From Acetothermia bacterium 64_32 (GTDB lineage Bacteria > Bipolaricaulota > Bipolaricaulia > Bipolaricaulales > Bipolaricaulaceae), in contig LGFI01000003.1 in the NCBI GenBank assembly GCA_001508155.1, forward strand, positions 1-64,000: 64,000 nt of DNA. Direction: 5' to 3'. The position numbers were made by a program, and so were the translations under genes. The notes beneath the pieces are model-generated. The model was not told where the DNA came from, searched no databases, and saw only the letters and a list, made by a program, of their open reading frames with translations. Shown in pieces: positions 7,541-16,932 of this stretch (position 1 is its first letter; every line of letters begins with the position of its first letter).

Positions 7541-9807
7541 CGAAGTGGGGCCTGGAGGACAGGATCGAGCTCGTGCGCAAGGTGATGGAGCTCGAGCGGA
7601 CCCAGGGGTTTCAGGACCGTGCCGTCTTAGGGGGGCTTGAGGCCTTCGTAAGCCGCCACCTGCCCGAGGGGGGAAGGACCGTGGCCGGCTATTCCAAGAT
7701 GACCCTGGCAGCCCGGGCCAAGGCCTTGGAAGAGCTTGAGGAGCTTTTGACATCACTGGGGAGGGGCAGGCGCCCCCGCCCCGCGGACCTCTCCCGTCCG
7801 GTGGGGGAGGCCACCGGGGTGGGGGAAAAGCGGGCCGCCCTCCTCCAAAAGCTCGGCATCGAGACGATCGAGGACCTCCTCACCTTCTTCCCCCGCCGGC
7901 TGGAGGATCGGTCGGTGCAGAAGCCCATAGGCCAGCTGGCCGACGGGGACGCCGTGACGGTGGTGGGCACGGTGCGGGCCAAGTCCAGGATGCGGGTGAG
8001 GCCACACCTGGAGCTGATAAAGGCCGCAATAGACGACGGAACAGGCTTTCTTTTTGCCATCTGGTTCAACCAGCCCTGGCTTTGGGACGAGCTCCGGCAA
8101 GGGGAGAAGTACGCCTTTTACGGCAAGGTACAGCGCAGGTTCGGGGAGCTGCAGATGGAAAACCCGGTGTGGGAGCCGGCCGGGGCGGGCTTCCACACCG
8201 GCCGCTGGGTGCCCATCTACCCCTCCACCGAGGGGCTCTCTCAGGCCAGCCTGCGCTGGCTCATCCGGCGCAACCTGCGCCGCTACGGAGGCGTGGTCCC
8301 CGAGATCCTGCCCGAGGAGGTCCGCCGGAGGTTGGGCCTCCTCCCCCGCCGGGAGGCGGTCCGGAGGATCCACTTCCCCCGGGGCCCCCAGGATTTCGAG
8401 CGTGCCAGGAAAGCCCTGGCCTTCGAGGAGCTTTTCCTTTTGCAGCTTGGGCTGGCCTTGAGGTACAAGAAGGAGGCCCGCGGCCGCTCCCTTAAGCCGG
8501 ATCGAAAACTCGTGGAGCGCTTCGTGCAAGGCCTCGGCTTTGACCTCACCCCCTCTCAAAAGAGGGCCCTTAAGGCCATCGAACAGGACCTAAGGGCCCC
8601 TTACCCCATGCTACGCTTGCTTCAGGGGGACGTGGGGGCCGGAAAGACCGTGGTGGCCGCCGGGGCGTGCGTCATGACTGCCTCAGCCGGGGCCCAGGCC
8701 GCCTTCATGGCCCCCACGGAGATCCTGGCCGAACAGCACTTCTTCGTGCTTCAGGAGCTTTTCTCCGGCCTTCCTGTGCGTGTAGAGCTCTTGACAGGAG
8801 GAATCGGGACCAGAAGGCGACAGACCCTCTCCGAGATCGCCAAGGGCGAGGTGGACGTGGTGGTGGGCACCCATGCCCTGATCCAGGAAGACGTGTGCTT
8901 CCGCGACCTGGGGCTGGCGGTGGTGGACGAGCAGCACCGGTTCGGGGTGGTGCAGCGGGCGGCCCTGGAGAAGAAGGGCGAGGGAACCAACATCCTGGTC
9001 ATGTCCGCTACCCCCATCCCCCGCACGGTGGTCCTCACCCTGTACGGGGAGTTCGCCCTGTCGGTGCTGGAGGAGATGCCCATGTCCAGGGAAAAGGTTC
9101 GCACCGTGTGGGTGTCCGAGTCCCGTCGGGAAGAGGTGTACCGGGAGGTGGGGGGGTTCCTCGCCCGGGGGGAGAAGGGTTACGTGATCTTTCCGCTGGT
9201 GGAGGAGTCCGAGGAGCTGGACCTGCGGGCCGCCACCCAGGCCTACGAGGAGCTGGCCCGGCGGTTCGGAAGGGAAAGGGTAGGCCTCCTCCATGGCCGC
9301 ATGCCCCCGGAGGAAAAACGAGCGGCGATGTCCGCGTTTCGGGCGGGGGAGGTGAAGGTGCTTGTGGCCACCACGGTGGTGGAGGTGGGGCTGGACGTCC
9401 CGGACGCCTCGTTCATGGTGATCGAGCACGCCGACAGGTTCGGCCTGGCACAACTGCATCAGCTCCGGGGCCGGATCGGCCGGGGGGGGCAGGAAGCGGT
9501 GTGCTATGCCATCGCTGATCCCAAGACCGAGGAGGCAAGGCGGCGCCTTTCGGCCTTTCGCGACCTCACCGATGGGTTTAAGATCGCGGAAGCGGACCTC
9601 CAGATCCGGGGGCCGGGGGACCTCTTGGGGACGGCCCAGCATGGCTTTGTGTCCCGGCTCAAGGCGGCCAGCCTCACCCGGGACCTGGGGCTTTTGGAGC
9701 AGGCCCGGGCCGAGGCAAGGAGGCTCTTGGAAAAGGGGGTGCCCGAGCGGCTGCGCCGGGAGGTGGAGCGCAGGTTCGGGGAGGAGCTAGAGCTCTTGGG
9801 GGTGTGA
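7519..9807 (+). CDS. recG: ATP-dependent DNA helicase RecG
   Basis: 762 aa. Remodels stalled replication forks and branch-migrates Holliday junctions. An N-terminal helical extension (about residues 1-95) precedes a helix-hairpin-helix-like wedge start (GVGEKRAALLQKLGIETIEDLLTFFPRR) and the OB wedge domain. The helicase core shows Walker A GDVGAGKT (about residue 370), the DExH box VVDEQHRFG (about 469), MSATPIPRT and the terminal motif HQLRGRIGRGGQEAVCY. The family is usually 680-780 aa, so it is full length. ATG at 7519 has no ribosome site; ATG at 7531 gives a short-leader alternative. gatC follows without a gap. Confidence 0.95.
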   Translation: MARHMATTKWGLEDRIELVRKVMELERTQGFQDRAVLGGLEAFVSRHLPEGGRTVAGYSKMTLAARAKALEELEELLTSLGRGRRPRPADLSRPVGEATGVGEKRAALLQKLGIETIEDLLTFFPRRLEDRSVQKPIGQLADGDAVTVVGTVRAKSRMRVRPHLELIKAAIDDGTGFLFAIWFNQPWLWDELRQGEKYAFYGKVQRRFGELQMENPVWEPAGAGFHTGRWVPIYPSTEGLSQASLRWLIRRNLRRYGGVVPEILPEEVRRRLGLLPRREAVRRIHFPRGPQDFERARKALAFEELFLLQLGLALRYKKEARGRSLKPDRKLVERFVQGLGFDLTPSQKRALKAIEQDLRAPYPMLRLLQGDVGAGKTVVAAGACVMTASAGAQAAFMAPTEILAEQHFFVLQELFSGLPVRVELLTGGIGTRRRQTLSEIAKGEVDVVVGTHALIQEDVCFRDLGLAVVDEQHRFGVVQRAALEKKGEGTNILVMSATPIPRTVVLTLYGEFALSVLEEMPMSREKVRTVWVSESRREEVYREVGGFLARGEKGYVIFPLVEESEELDLRAATQAYEELARRFGRERVGLLHGRMPPEEKRAAMSAFRAGEVKVLVATTVVEVGLDVPDASFMVIEHADRFGLAQLHQLRGRIGRGGQEAVCYAIADPKTEEARRRLSAFRDLTDGFKIAEADLQIRGPGDLLGTAQHGFVSRLKAASLTRDLGLLEQARAEARRLLEKGVPERLRREVERRFGEELELLGV

Positions 9808-10095
9808 ATGATCGACGAGCGGCTGATGGCGAGGATCGAAAGGCTCTCCGGCCTTAAGCTTTCGCCGGCGGAGAGGGAAGCCCTCCGGGCCGACCTCACC
9901 CGCATCCTGGAGTACTTTCAAAAGCTCACCGAGCTCGATACGGAGGGGGTGCCCCCGTTTGAGCCCCTGCCGGGGAGGGTGAACGTCTGGCGGGAGGACG
10001 AGCCCCAAGGGTCCCTTCCGCAAGAGGCCGCCCTGGCAAACGCCCCGGACAAAGAGGACGGCTACTTCCGGGTGCCGCCGGTGTTCGGGGACTAG
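9808..10095 (+). CDS. gatC: Asp/Glu-tRNA amidotransferase subunit C
   Basis: 95 aa. Small subunit of the GatCAB transamidosome that converts misacylated Glu-tRNA(Gln) or Asp-tRNA(Asn). The helical N-terminus (RIERLSGLKLSPAEREAL) and the extended C-terminal segment (REDEPQGSLPQEAALANAP, then YFRVPPV) match GatC. It begins on the base after the recG stop, so it is translationally coupled. gatA and gatB are not in the window. Its TAG stop shares the palindrome CTAG with the stop of the convergent pyrH. Confidence 0.93.
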   Translation: MIDERLMARIERLSGLKLSPAEREALRADLTRILEYFQKLTELDTEGVPPFEPLPGRVNVWREDEPQGSLPQEAALANAPDKEDGYFRVPPVFGD

Positions 10096-10790
10096 CCGAT
10101 CAGGGAGCCCTCCTCCCCTTGCAGGGCGGAGAGGAGCCCCCCGGGCCGGTCCGCCCGGAAAACGAAGATGGGAAGCCTGTGCTCGCCGGCGATGGACACG
10201 GCCGCCAGGTCCATCACCCGCAGCCCCCGCGCCAGATACTCCTTGTGCGAGATCCGTGGGAGGGGCTGGGCCCCGGGCACCGCCTTGGGATCGGCGGGGT
10301 AAACCCCGGGCACCTTGGAGCCCTTGAGCACCACCTCGGCCTGGAGGGCCAAGGCCCGGATCACCGCCGCGGTGTCCGTGGTTACAAACGGGCTTCCGGT
10401 CCCGGCGGAAAGGAGCACCACCTTCCCTTCCCCCAGGGCCTCCCTGGCCCTCCAGGGGTCCACCGGCTCGGCAACCCCAGCACAGGGGATTGCGGACATG
10501 AGGAGGCTCGGCACCCCCGCTTGGAACAGGGCCTCCCGCAGGGCCAGGCCGTTGATCAAGGTGGCCAGCATCCCGATGGCGTGCCCTGCGGTTTGGGGGA
10601 TGTGCGGCAGGGAGGCCCCCCGCGCGATGTTCCCACCCCCGGGCACCACCGCCAGCTCCACCCCGGCCTTGTGCGCCTCACGGATCTCCTGGGCGAAAAA
10701 AACAAGGCCCCGCTCGTCCAAGGGGCCTTTTTCCCCACCCAGAAGCTCACCCGAGAGCTTCAGGACCGCCCGGCGCCAGCGCGGCCTCAC
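10092..10790 (-). CDS. pyrH: Uridylate kinase
   Basis: 232 aa. Phosphorylates UMP to UDP. The amino-acid-kinase fold is shown by AVLKLSGELLGGEKG, the glycine-rich VVPGGGNIARG, TDTAAVIRALALQAEVVLKGSKVPGVYP split around the nucleotide site, and the C-terminal LPIFVF. Last gene of the rpsB-tsf-pyrH operon, a classic order, with a four-base overlap with tsf. Length is normal. It converges on gatC with stop codons sharing CTAG (10092-10095). Confidence 0.95.
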   Translation of the reverse strand: MRPRWRRAVLKLSGELLGGEKGPLDERGLVFFAQEIREAHKAGVELAVVPGGGNIARGASLPHIPQTAGHAIGMLATLINGLALREALFQAGVPSLLMSAIPCAGVAEPVDPWRAREALGEGKVVLLSAGTGSPFVTTDTAAVIRALALQAEVVLKGSKVPGVYPADPKAVPGAQPLPRISHKEYLARGLRVMDLAAVSIAGEHRLPIFVFRADRPGGLLSALQGEEGSLIG

Positions 10791-11386
10791 CCCTCCCCCA
10801 CCTCAAACCGCACGAACCTCCGGATCACCACCGGCTCACCCAGCTTGGCCCCCAGATCGGCCAACAGGTCCTCCACCCTTGTCTTCCCTGAAGGGTCGCG
10901 GATATACGGCTGCTTAAGGAGACAGCTTTCCTCGTAGAACTTGGCAAGCCGCCCTTCCACGATCTTCTCCACGATGTGTGGAGGTTTTCCTTCCTTTTCA
11001 GCTTGCTTTTTCAGGATCTCCCGTTCCTCCGCGATTACCTCCTGCGGCACGTCCTCAGGCGAGATCCAGCGGGGCTTTGCGGCGGCGATCTGCATGGCCA
11101 GGTTGCGAACGAAGTCACGGAAATCCTGGGAGTTGGCGGCAAAATCAGTGTTGGTGTTAACCTCGACGAGCACCCCCACCTTGCCCGAGTGATGGACGTA
11201 GGCCTCTATCCTGCCTTCCTTGGCCTCCCGGGTCTGGTGGGCCAGGAACTCCTTCCCCTCGGTGCGCAGGATCTGCTTGGCCTTCTCCAGGTCCCCGCCC
11301 GCCTTGGTCAGGGCGGCCTTGCAGTCCATAATGCCCACCCCGGTCTCCTCCCGGAGGCGCTTGATCAAGTCCGTGGTGATCTCCAT
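10787..11386 (-). CDS. tsf: Translation elongation factor Ts
   Basis: 199 aa, the short form also found in Thermus and Thermotoga (the E. coli protein is about 283 aa). The N-terminal UBA-like domain (LIKRLREETGVGIMDCK) and the EF-Tu-contact region are present: KVGVLVEVNTNTDFAA, then DFVRNLAMQIAA and QPYIRDPSGKT. It recycles EF-Tu by GDP exchange. ATG abuts the rpsB stop. One core subdomain repeat is missing relative to enteric forms, as expected for the short family. Confidence 0.95.
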   Translation of the reverse strand: MEITTDLIKRLREETGVGIMDCKAALTKAGGDLEKAKQILRTEGKEFLAHQTREAKEGRIEAYVHHSGKVGVLVEVNTNTDFAANSQDFRDFVRNLAMQIAAAKPRWISPEDVPQEVIAEEREILKKQAEKEGKPPHIVEKIVEGRLAKFYEESCLLKQPYIRDPSGKTRVEDLLADLGAKLGEPVVIRRFVRFEVGEG

Positions 11387-12234
11387 CAGCCCTCCTTGTC
11401 TTCCTCTTCGATCAGCTCCTCCAGCATCTCCTCGTAGTGCTCCTCCAGTTCTGCCTCGTCCAAGGGGATCTCGTCCATGCTGGCAACGGCCTCTTCCTCT
11501 TTCTCCTGTTGGGATTCCGCTTCCGGGGCGGCCGGGGCCTCCGTGGTCTGAAGCCCTTCCCGCCCCTCGATCACCGCATCGGCTATTCGGGAGGTGATGA
11601 GCCGGGTGGCCTTTATGGCATCGTCGTTTCCCGGGATCGGATAGTCGATGAAGTCCGGATCACAATTGGTGTCGCAAATGGCTACGATGGGGATCCCAAG
11701 GATGTTGGCCTCCCGCACCGCGTGGACTTCCACCGTGGGGTCCACCACGTAAACCACCCCGGGGAGTTTTTCCATCTCCCGTAGGCCGTCCAGGTTCCTG
11801 CGGAGCTTGGTGAGCTCCTTTTCCAGCTTGATCCGCTCCTTCAAGGGCAGGCGCTCGAAGGTCCCCTCTTCTAGGTTCCGCTCAAGCTCGAGCATGTACA
11901 GTATCCGCCGGCGGATGGTTTCGAAGTTGGTGAGCGTCCCGCCCAGCCAGCGGCGGTTCACCCAATGGGCTCCACACCGCCTCGCCTCCTCCTCTATGGT
12001 GGCCTGCACCTGCTTTTTGGTGCCTACAAACAGCACCTCTTTGCCCTGGGCTACCTGATCCCGCACGAAGCTATACGCCCGCTCGAAAAGCTCGAGCGTT
12101 TTGCCGAGGTCGATTATGTGGATCCCCTTTCGTTCGGTGTAGATAAACCGGGCCATCTTGGGGTTCCACTTGCGGGTGCGATGCCCGAAGTGAACCCCAC
12201 ATTCAAGGAGCTCCTTCATCGTTAGCAGGGCCAA
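11386..12234 (-). CDS. rpsB: Ribosomal protein uS2
   Basis: 282 aa from TTG at 12234, behind AAAGGAGGAGG. The reading [20 protein letters not shown] aligns with other S2 starts (MxVxxMKxLLEAGVHFGHxT), so TTG is preferred over the ATG at 12219. Conserved blocks include [37 protein letters not shown] and [17 protein letters not shown]. The last 45 residues are a very acidic tail ([15 protein letters not shown] and many later Glu/Asp), longer than in E. coli but seen in other deep-branching bacteria. First gene of the operon. Confidence 0.96.
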   Translation of the reverse strand: MALLTMKELLECGVHFGHRTRKWNPKMARFIYTERKGIHIIDLGKTLELFERAYSFVRDQVAQGKEVLFVGTKKQVQATIEEEARRCGAHWVNRRWLGGTLTNFETIRRRILYMLELERNLEEGTFERLPLKERIKLEKELTKLRRNLDGLREMEKLPGVVYVVDPTVEVHAVREANILGIPIVAICDTNCDPDFIDYPIPGNDDAIKATRLITSRIADAVIEGREGLQTTEAPAAPEAESQQEKEEEAVASMDEIPLDEAELEEHYEEMLEELIEEEDKEG

Positions 12235-12274
12235 GCTTCCTCCTCCTTTCCAAGACAGGGATTATGCGGGAGCA

Positions 12275-12303
12275 AGTATATCCGCCGGGGTGTCCGGCTA
12301 CAA
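12275..12303 (-). promoter_or_regulatory. Promoter of rpsB-tsf-pyrH
   Basis: On the minus strand: TTGTAG (12303-12298), 17-base spacer, TATACT (12280-12275). It lies 40 bases upstream of the rpsB TTG and leaves a leader carrying the ribosome site. It is divergent from the dnaB promoter. Confidence 0.6.
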
Positions 12304-12319
12304 AACGGGTCGGTTGTCC

Positions 12320-12349
12320 TTGGCCTGAAGGAGGGTGAGGGGATATGAT
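12320..12349 (+). promoter_or_regulatory. dnaB promoter, predicted to give a leaderless mRNA
   Basis: TTGGCC (12320-12325), 18-base spacer, TATGAT (12344-12349). The dnaB ATG follows only eight bases after the -10 box, so transcription should start at or next to the start codon. No ribosome site lies at a workable distance. Confidence 0.6.
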
Positions 12350-12357
12350 CTTTATCG

Positions 12358-13728
12358 ATGGCCGACGTCTTGGATGAGGGAATCAGGCCCATCCCTAAGA
12401 ACAAGGAGGCCGAGCAGGTGATCCTGGGGGCGGCCCTGCTTGAGCCCGAGGAGGCGGTTCCCCGGGTGGTGACCCGCCTGCGGCCCGAGCACTTCTACTT
12501 CAAGGCCCACCGGGAGATCTACCGGGCAATCGTGGAGCTTTTCAACCACGGCCAGCTCCCGGACGCGGTCACGGTGGCCAACTGGCTTGAGGAACACGAC
12601 AAGCTCGACGCCGTGGGGGGGCGGACTTATCTGCACGAGCTCTTGACCCGGGTGACCACCCTGGCGGCCCTGGATCACTACGTCGAGATCGTGGAGACCA
12701 AGGCCCTGCGGAGATGGTTGATCCAAGCCGGGGGACAGGTAGCGGAGCTCGGCTTCCGAGAGGAGCTGGACGTGGAGGAAGCCCTGGACCGGGCTGGTGA
12801 GCTCATCTTTGAGATCGCCCAGCGCCAGCAGAGCCCCGATTATCATCTCCTAAGCGACTTCCTCTATGAGCACCTGGATTTCCTTGAGGCCCTGCATAAG
12901 GACCCAGAGCGCCGCCCCCAAGGGGTGGTGTTCACCGGCTTCGAGCAGTTTGACGACCTCACCTCCGGCTTTCACGCAGCCGACCTGGTGGTGATCGCCG
13001 GCCGCCCGGGGACGGGCAAGACCTCGTTCGTCCTCTCGATCGCCCGGGATGCGGCCATCCGCCAGAAGAAGTCCGTGGGCATCTTCTCCTTGGAGATGAC
13101 AAAGGAACAGGTGCTGGAGCGGCTTCTCTGTGCGGAGGCCCAGGTCAACCTCCATTCCCTCCGCTCAGGGTATCTCCCCCCGGCCAAGTGGGGCCAGATC
13201 GCCGAGGCCGCCGGCCGCATCCACCAGGCCTCGATCCTGGTGGACGACACCCCCGGCGCGTCGGTCCTATCCATCAAGGCCAAGGCCCGTCGGATGGCCC
13301 TGGAGCACAAGCTGGACCTCCTGATCGTGGATTACCTGCAGCTCGTGGAAGCCGGGATCCGCACGGACGTGCGGGAACAGGAGATCGCCTACATCTCGCG
13401 GACCCTAAAGGGGTTGGCTCGGGAGCTCTCCATCCCGGTGATCGCCTGTTCCCAGCTCAATCGGGCGGTGGAGAGGAGGGAGTCCAAAAGGCCACAGCTT
13501 TCCGACCTGCGGGAGTCGGGGGCCATCGAGCAGGATGCGGACCTGGTGGCCTTTATCTACCGGCCGGACTACTATGAGGACCCCGATGGGTCCGGGCCGG
13601 TGGCGGAGGCCGAGGTCATCATCGCCAAGCAACGAAACGGCCCCACCGGGAAGGTGCGGCTCCTGTTCCACAAGGACTACGCCACCTTCTACTCGCCGGC
13701 ACGGCGGGCAGAGGAGGTGCCGTTCTAG
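12358..13728 (+). CDS. dnaB: Replicative DNA helicase
   Basis: 456 aa. Hexameric helicase that unwinds DNA at the fork. The N-terminal helical domain ([20 protein letters not shown]) is followed by a linker and a RecA-like domain with Walker [10 protein letters not shown] (about residues 216-224), [10 protein letters not shown], Walker B-like [12 protein letters not shown], and the C-terminal DNA-binding block [22 protein letters not shown]. No intein is present, and length matches the family. It is expressed from its own promoter, apparently as a leaderless message, divergent from rpsB. gcvH follows after 13 bases. Confidence 0.96.
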   Translation: MADVLDEGIRPIPKNKEAEQVILGAALLEPEEAVPRVVTRLRPEHFYFKAHREIYRAIVELFNHGQLPDAVTVANWLEEHDKLDAVGGRTYLHELLTRVTTLAALDHYVEIVETKALRRWLIQAGGQVAELGFREELDVEEALDRAGELIFEIAQRQQSPDYHLLSDFLYEHLDFLEALHKDPERRPQGVVFTGFEQFDDLTSGFHAADLVVIAGRPGTGKTSFVLSIARDAAIRQKKSVGIFSLEMTKEQVLERLLCAEAQVNLHSLRSGYLPPAKWGQIAEAAGRIHQASILVDDTPGASVLSIKAKARRMALEHKLDLLIVDYLQLVEAGIRTDVREQEIAYISRTLKGLARELSIPVIACSQLNRAVERRESKRPQLSDLRESGAIEQDADLVAFIYRPDYYEDPDGSGPVAEAEVIIAKQRNGPTGKVRLLFHKDYATFYSPARRAEEVPF

Positions 13729-13741
13729 AAAGGAGGGGTTG

Positions 13742-14125
13742 GTGATCCCCGAAGGGCTGAGGTACACCAAGGACCACGAGTGGGCAAAGCCCGAGGACGG
13801 GACGGTTCGGGTGGGGATAACCCACCACGCCCAAAAGGAGCTCGGGGACATAGTGTTCGTGGAGCTCCCCGAGGTGGGAAGGACCGTAAGCAAAGGGGAG
13901 GAAGTTGCCACCGTGGAGTCGGTGAAGGCGGTGGGGGAGGTTTATGCCCCGGTCTCAGGGGAGGTGGTGGCCAGAAACGATGCCCTGGAGTCCTCCCCGG
14001 AGCTGGTGAACAAGGACCCCTACGGGGAGGGCTGGCTTTTCGTCCTCAAGATGGAAAACCCAGCGGAGCTGGATGAGCTCCTCGACGCGGCCGCCTACGA
14101 GAAACTGGTGGGAGGGGAAGGGTGA
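13742..14125 (+). CDS. gcvH: Glycine cleavage system H protein (lipoyl carrier)
   Basis: 127 aa from GTG at 13742, behind AAAGGAGGGG; the open frame runs back into dnaB, but that part has no H-protein similarity. [15 protein letters not shown] opens the family, and the lipoyl lysine sits in [18 protein letters not shown]. It shuttles the aminomethyl group between P, T and L proteins. It overlaps gcvPA by four bases (GTGA). gcvT, the dihydrolipoyl dehydrogenase gene and the lipoyl ligase genes are not in the window. Confidence 0.96.
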   Translation: MIPEGLRYTKDHEWAKPEDGTVRVGITHHAQKELGDIVFVELPEVGRTVSKGEEVATVESVKAVGEVYAPVSGEVVARNDALESSPELVNKDPYGEGWLFVLKMENPAELDELLDAAAYEKLVGGEG

Positions 14126-15459
14126 CGGAGTACATCCCCCACACCCCGGAGGACATCGAAGAGATGCTTTCGGCCATCGGCCTCAAGTCCCTGGAGGCCC
14201 TTTTTTCCGATATCCCGGAGGAGGTGCGGAGGCGGTACCGCCCCTTGGGGCTCCCCCGGGGGGACGAGGAGAAGGTCCGCCGCCACCTGGAGGGCCTTGC
14301 GAAGCGCTCCACCGGAAGGGGGCTCATCCCCTTCCTGGGCGGGGGGATCTACGACCACTTCGTGCCAGCCGTGGTGAACTACGTGATCTCCCTGCCGGGG
14401 TTTTACACCGCCTACACCCCCTACCAGCCCGAGGTCTCCCAGGGGACCCTCACCTGGATGTTCGAGTACCAGACGATGATCTGCGAGCTCACCGGGATGG
14501 AGGTGGCCAACTCCTCCATGTACGATGGGGCCACCGCCCTGGCCGAGGCGGCCCTCATGGCCCACCGCACGGTGGGCGGCCGCCGGGTGCTCGTCCCCAG
14601 GTCCCTGAACCCCCAGGTGCGGGAGGTGCTCGCCACCTACGCCTGGGGGGCGGGGCTCGAGCTCTTGGACGTCCCCTATAGCGAGGAGGGGAAGCTAGCG
14701 CTGGAGGGGGTCCCGGAGGGGCTCTGCGCCCTGGTCGTCCAGCAGCCCAACTTCTTCGGGGTCATCGAGGACCTTTCGGGGCTCAAGGAGCGCATCGGGA
14801 AGGCCTTCTTGATCGTTTACGTGAACCCAATTGCCCTGGGGGTGCTCGAGCCACCGGGGGCCTTTGGGGCCGATGTGGTGGTGGGGGAGGGGCAGGTGCT
14901 TGGGAACCCCATGGGCTTTGGGGGGCCGCTCCTCGGGATCTTCGCCACCAGGGGCGAGCACCTCCGGCGGATGCCGGGGCGCCTGGCCGGCAGGACGATG
15001 GACGCCGAGGGGAGGCCTGGGTACGTTATGGCCTTCCAGACCCGGGAGCAGCACATCCGCCGGGAACGGGCCACCTCCAACATCTGCACCAACTCCGCCC
15101 TTTGTGCCCTTGCAGCCACCGTGTACCTGGCCGCCCTGGGGCCGGAGGGCCTAAGGCGGGTGGCCCTGCTTTCCATCGAGCGGGCACACGATTTGGCAAG
15201 CAGGATCAAAATGCTTCCGGGTTACGAGCTCGCCTTCTCCAGGCCTTTCTTCAACGAATTCGCCGTGCGCTGTGCGGCCCCGGAGGAAGCGGTGGCCCGT
15301 CTCCGGGAGGCAGGCATCGCCGTCCTCCCCCCTGGGCTTGTGGCCAAAGCCGGGCTTGATGGGGCCTTCCTGGTGGCGGTTACGGAAAAGAGGACGGAGG
15401 AGGAGCTTTCCAGGTTCGTGGAGGCGCTGAAAGGGGAAGGCTATGGGGACGATCTATGA
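14122..15459 (+). CDS. gcvPA: Glycine dehydrogenase (decarboxylating) subunit 1
   Basis: 445 aa, GTG start overlapping gcvH. N-terminal half of the split P-protein, as found in thermophiles and Firmicutes. Family marks include [62 protein letters not shown] and [17 protein letters not shown]. It forms a heterotetramer with GcvPB to decarboxylate glycine. It overlaps gcvPB by 17 bases, so the two halves are coupled for balanced synthesis. Confidence 0.96.
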   Translation: MTEYIPHTPEDIEEMLSAIGLKSLEALFSDIPEEVRRRYRPLGLPRGDEEKVRRHLEGLAKRSTGRGLIPFLGGGIYDHFVPAVVNYVISLPGFYTAYTPYQPEVSQGTLTWMFEYQTMICELTGMEVANSSMYDGATALAEAALMAHRTVGGRRVLVPRSLNPQVREVLATYAWGAGLELLDVPYSEEGKLALEGVPEGLCALVVQQPNFFGVIEDLSGLKERIGKAFLIVYVNPIALGVLEPPGAFGADVVVGEGQVLGNPMGFGGPLLGIFATRGEHLRRMPGRLAGRTMDAEGRPGYVMAFQTREQHIRRERATSNICTNSALCALAATVYLAALGPEGLRRVALLSIERAHDLASRIKMLPGYELAFSRPFFNEFAVRCAAPEEAVARLREAGIAVLPPGLVAKAGLDGAFLVAVTEKRTEEELSRFVEALKGEGYGDDL

Positions 15460-16888
15460 ATGTGGGGCCTCTGGCCGCAAGGGGACTTCCCTTCCCCCGC
15501 TCGGCCGGTCTGAAGAGGAAATACTCTCATTCATCCCAGAGGGGCTAAGGCGCAAGGCCCCCCCTTGGCTTCCAGAGGTCTCCCAGCCCGAACTCGTGCG
15601 ACACTACACTCGCCTTTCCCGGATGAACTACGGGGTGGACACTGGCTTTTACCCCTTGGGAAGCTGCACCATGAAGTACAACCCCAAGCTCCATGAGGAG
15701 CTCGCCCGGCTTCCGGGCTTCTCCGGCCTCCACCCCTTGCTCCCCGAGGAGGAGGTTCAAGGGGCGCTCGGAGTGCTGTGGGAGCTTTCGGAGTACCTGA
15801 AGGGGATCGCAGGGATGCCGGGGGTAACCCTGCAGCCGGCGGCGGGTGCCCATGGCGAGCTCACCGGGATGCTGCTCTTCAAGCGCTACTTCGAGGACCG
15901 GGAGGAGCTTGAAAAGCGCGTCAAGATCCTGCTCCCCGACTCCGCCCACGGCACGAACCCTGCTTCGGCCACCATGGCCGGTTTCAAGGTGGTTTCCATC
16001 CCCTCCGATGCTCGGGGGATGGTGGACCTGGCCGCCCTCAAGGCGGCCTTGGGGGAGGATGTGGCCGGGATCATGCTCACCGTGCCCAACACCTTGGGGA
16101 TCTTCGAGGAGGACATCCTGGAGATCACCCGGCTCGTCCACGAGGCCGGGGGGCTGTGCTATTTCGACGGGGCGAACCTGAACGCGTATCTTGGCCGTGC
16201 CCGACCCGGGGACATGGGCGCCGATGTGTTCCACTTCAATTTGCACAAGACCTTTTCCACCCCCCACGGCGGGGGAGGGCCGGGGGCAGGGCCGCTGGCC
16301 GTCTCCGAGCCTTTGGTCCCTTACCTCCCCTTGCCCCAAATCGTACGGCAGGGGAACCGGTACGCCCTGGACTGGGATCGCCCCAAGTCGATCGGCCGGG
16401 TCCATCCTTACTTTGGAAACTTCCTGGTCATGGTGAAGGCCCTGGCGTACATCTTGCTCCTTGGGGACGAGGGGCTGAGGGAGGTGTCCAACGGGGCGGT
16501 GCTGGCGGCAAACTACCTAAAGGAGAGGCTGAAGAAGACCTACAAGCTCCCCCACGATCGCCTGTGCAAGCACGAGTTCGTCCTGTCCGGGGAAGGCCTG
16601 GGGGAGGGCATAAGGACGCTGGATATCGCCAAGCGCCTCATCGACTACGGCTTTCATCCACCCACGATCTACTTTCCCCTGATCGTAAAGGAGGCGCTTA
16701 TGATCGAGCCCACCGAGACCGAGCCCAAGGAGGTCCTGGACGCCTTCTGTCAGGCTATGGAAGAGATCGCTCAAGAAGCGCAAAAGTCCCCGGAGCTTTT
16801 GAAGGAGGCGCCCCACCGGGCCCCGGTCCGGCGGCTGGACGAGGCCCGGGCAGTGCGCCAGCCCATCCTGCGGGAATCCCCCGCTTGA
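15443..16888 (+). CDS. gcvPB: Glycine dehydrogenase (decarboxylating) subunit 2
   Basis: 481 aa. PLP-carrying half of the split P-protein. The cofactor lysine lies in HFNLHKTFSTPHGGGGPGAG, and the conserved blocks FYPLGSCTMKYNPK, LQPAAGAHGELTG, DSAHGTNPASA and YFDGANLNAYLG are all visible. Together with GcvPA and GcvH it releases CO2 from glycine or, run in reverse, fixes CO2 into glycine. The C-terminal RAVRQPILRE tail is short. The gene ends at a TGA inside a candidate promoter for the next gene. Confidence 0.96.
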   Translation: MGTIYECGASGRKGTSLPPLGRSEEEILSFIPEGLRRKAPPWLPEVSQPELVRHYTRLSRMNYGVDTGFYPLGSCTMKYNPKLHEELARLPGFSGLHPLLPEEEVQGALGVLWELSEYLKGIAGMPGVTLQPAAGAHGELTGMLLFKRYFEDREELEKRVKILLPDSAHGTNPASATMAGFKVVSIPSDARGMVDLAALKAALGEDVAGIMLTVPNTLGIFEEDILEITRLVHEAGGLCYFDGANLNAYLGRARPGDMGADVFHFNLHKTFSTPHGGGGPGAGPLAVSEPLVPYLPLPQIVRQGNRYALDWDRPKSIGRVHPYFGNFLVMVKALAYILLLGDEGLREVSNGAVLAANYLKERLKKTYKLPHDRLCKHEFVLSGEGLGEGIRTLDIAKRLIDYGFHPPTIYFPLIVKEALMIEPTETEPKEVLDAFCQAMEEIAQEAQKSPELLKEAPHRAPVRRLDEARAVRQPILRESPA

Positions 16889-16914
16889 CGGGACACCCCT
16901 CGGGGCTGTAGCCT
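16885..16914 (+). promoter_or_regulatory. Candidate promoter of the secreted repeat protein gene
   Basis: TTGACG (16885-16890), 18-base spacer, TAGCCT (16909-16914). The -35 box overlaps the gcvPB stop codon. The next gene has a strong ribosome site (AAAGGAGG) downstream of it. Confidence 0.45.
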
Positions 16915-16932
16915 GGTCCAAAAGGAGGCACC

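Noticed and set aside
8683-9642. 319-codon open frame on the minus strand and the 283-codon plus-strand frame at 8667-9518
   Set aside because: Both are shadows of recG, which has all helicase motifs in its own frame.
13535-13741. Upstream extension of gcvH
   Set aside because: It lies inside dnaB and has no H-protein similarity; GTG 13742 has a strong ribosome site.
13729-13741. Glycine riboswitch upstream of gcvH
   Set aside because: Only 13 bases separate dnaB from gcvH, leaving no space for an aptamer.
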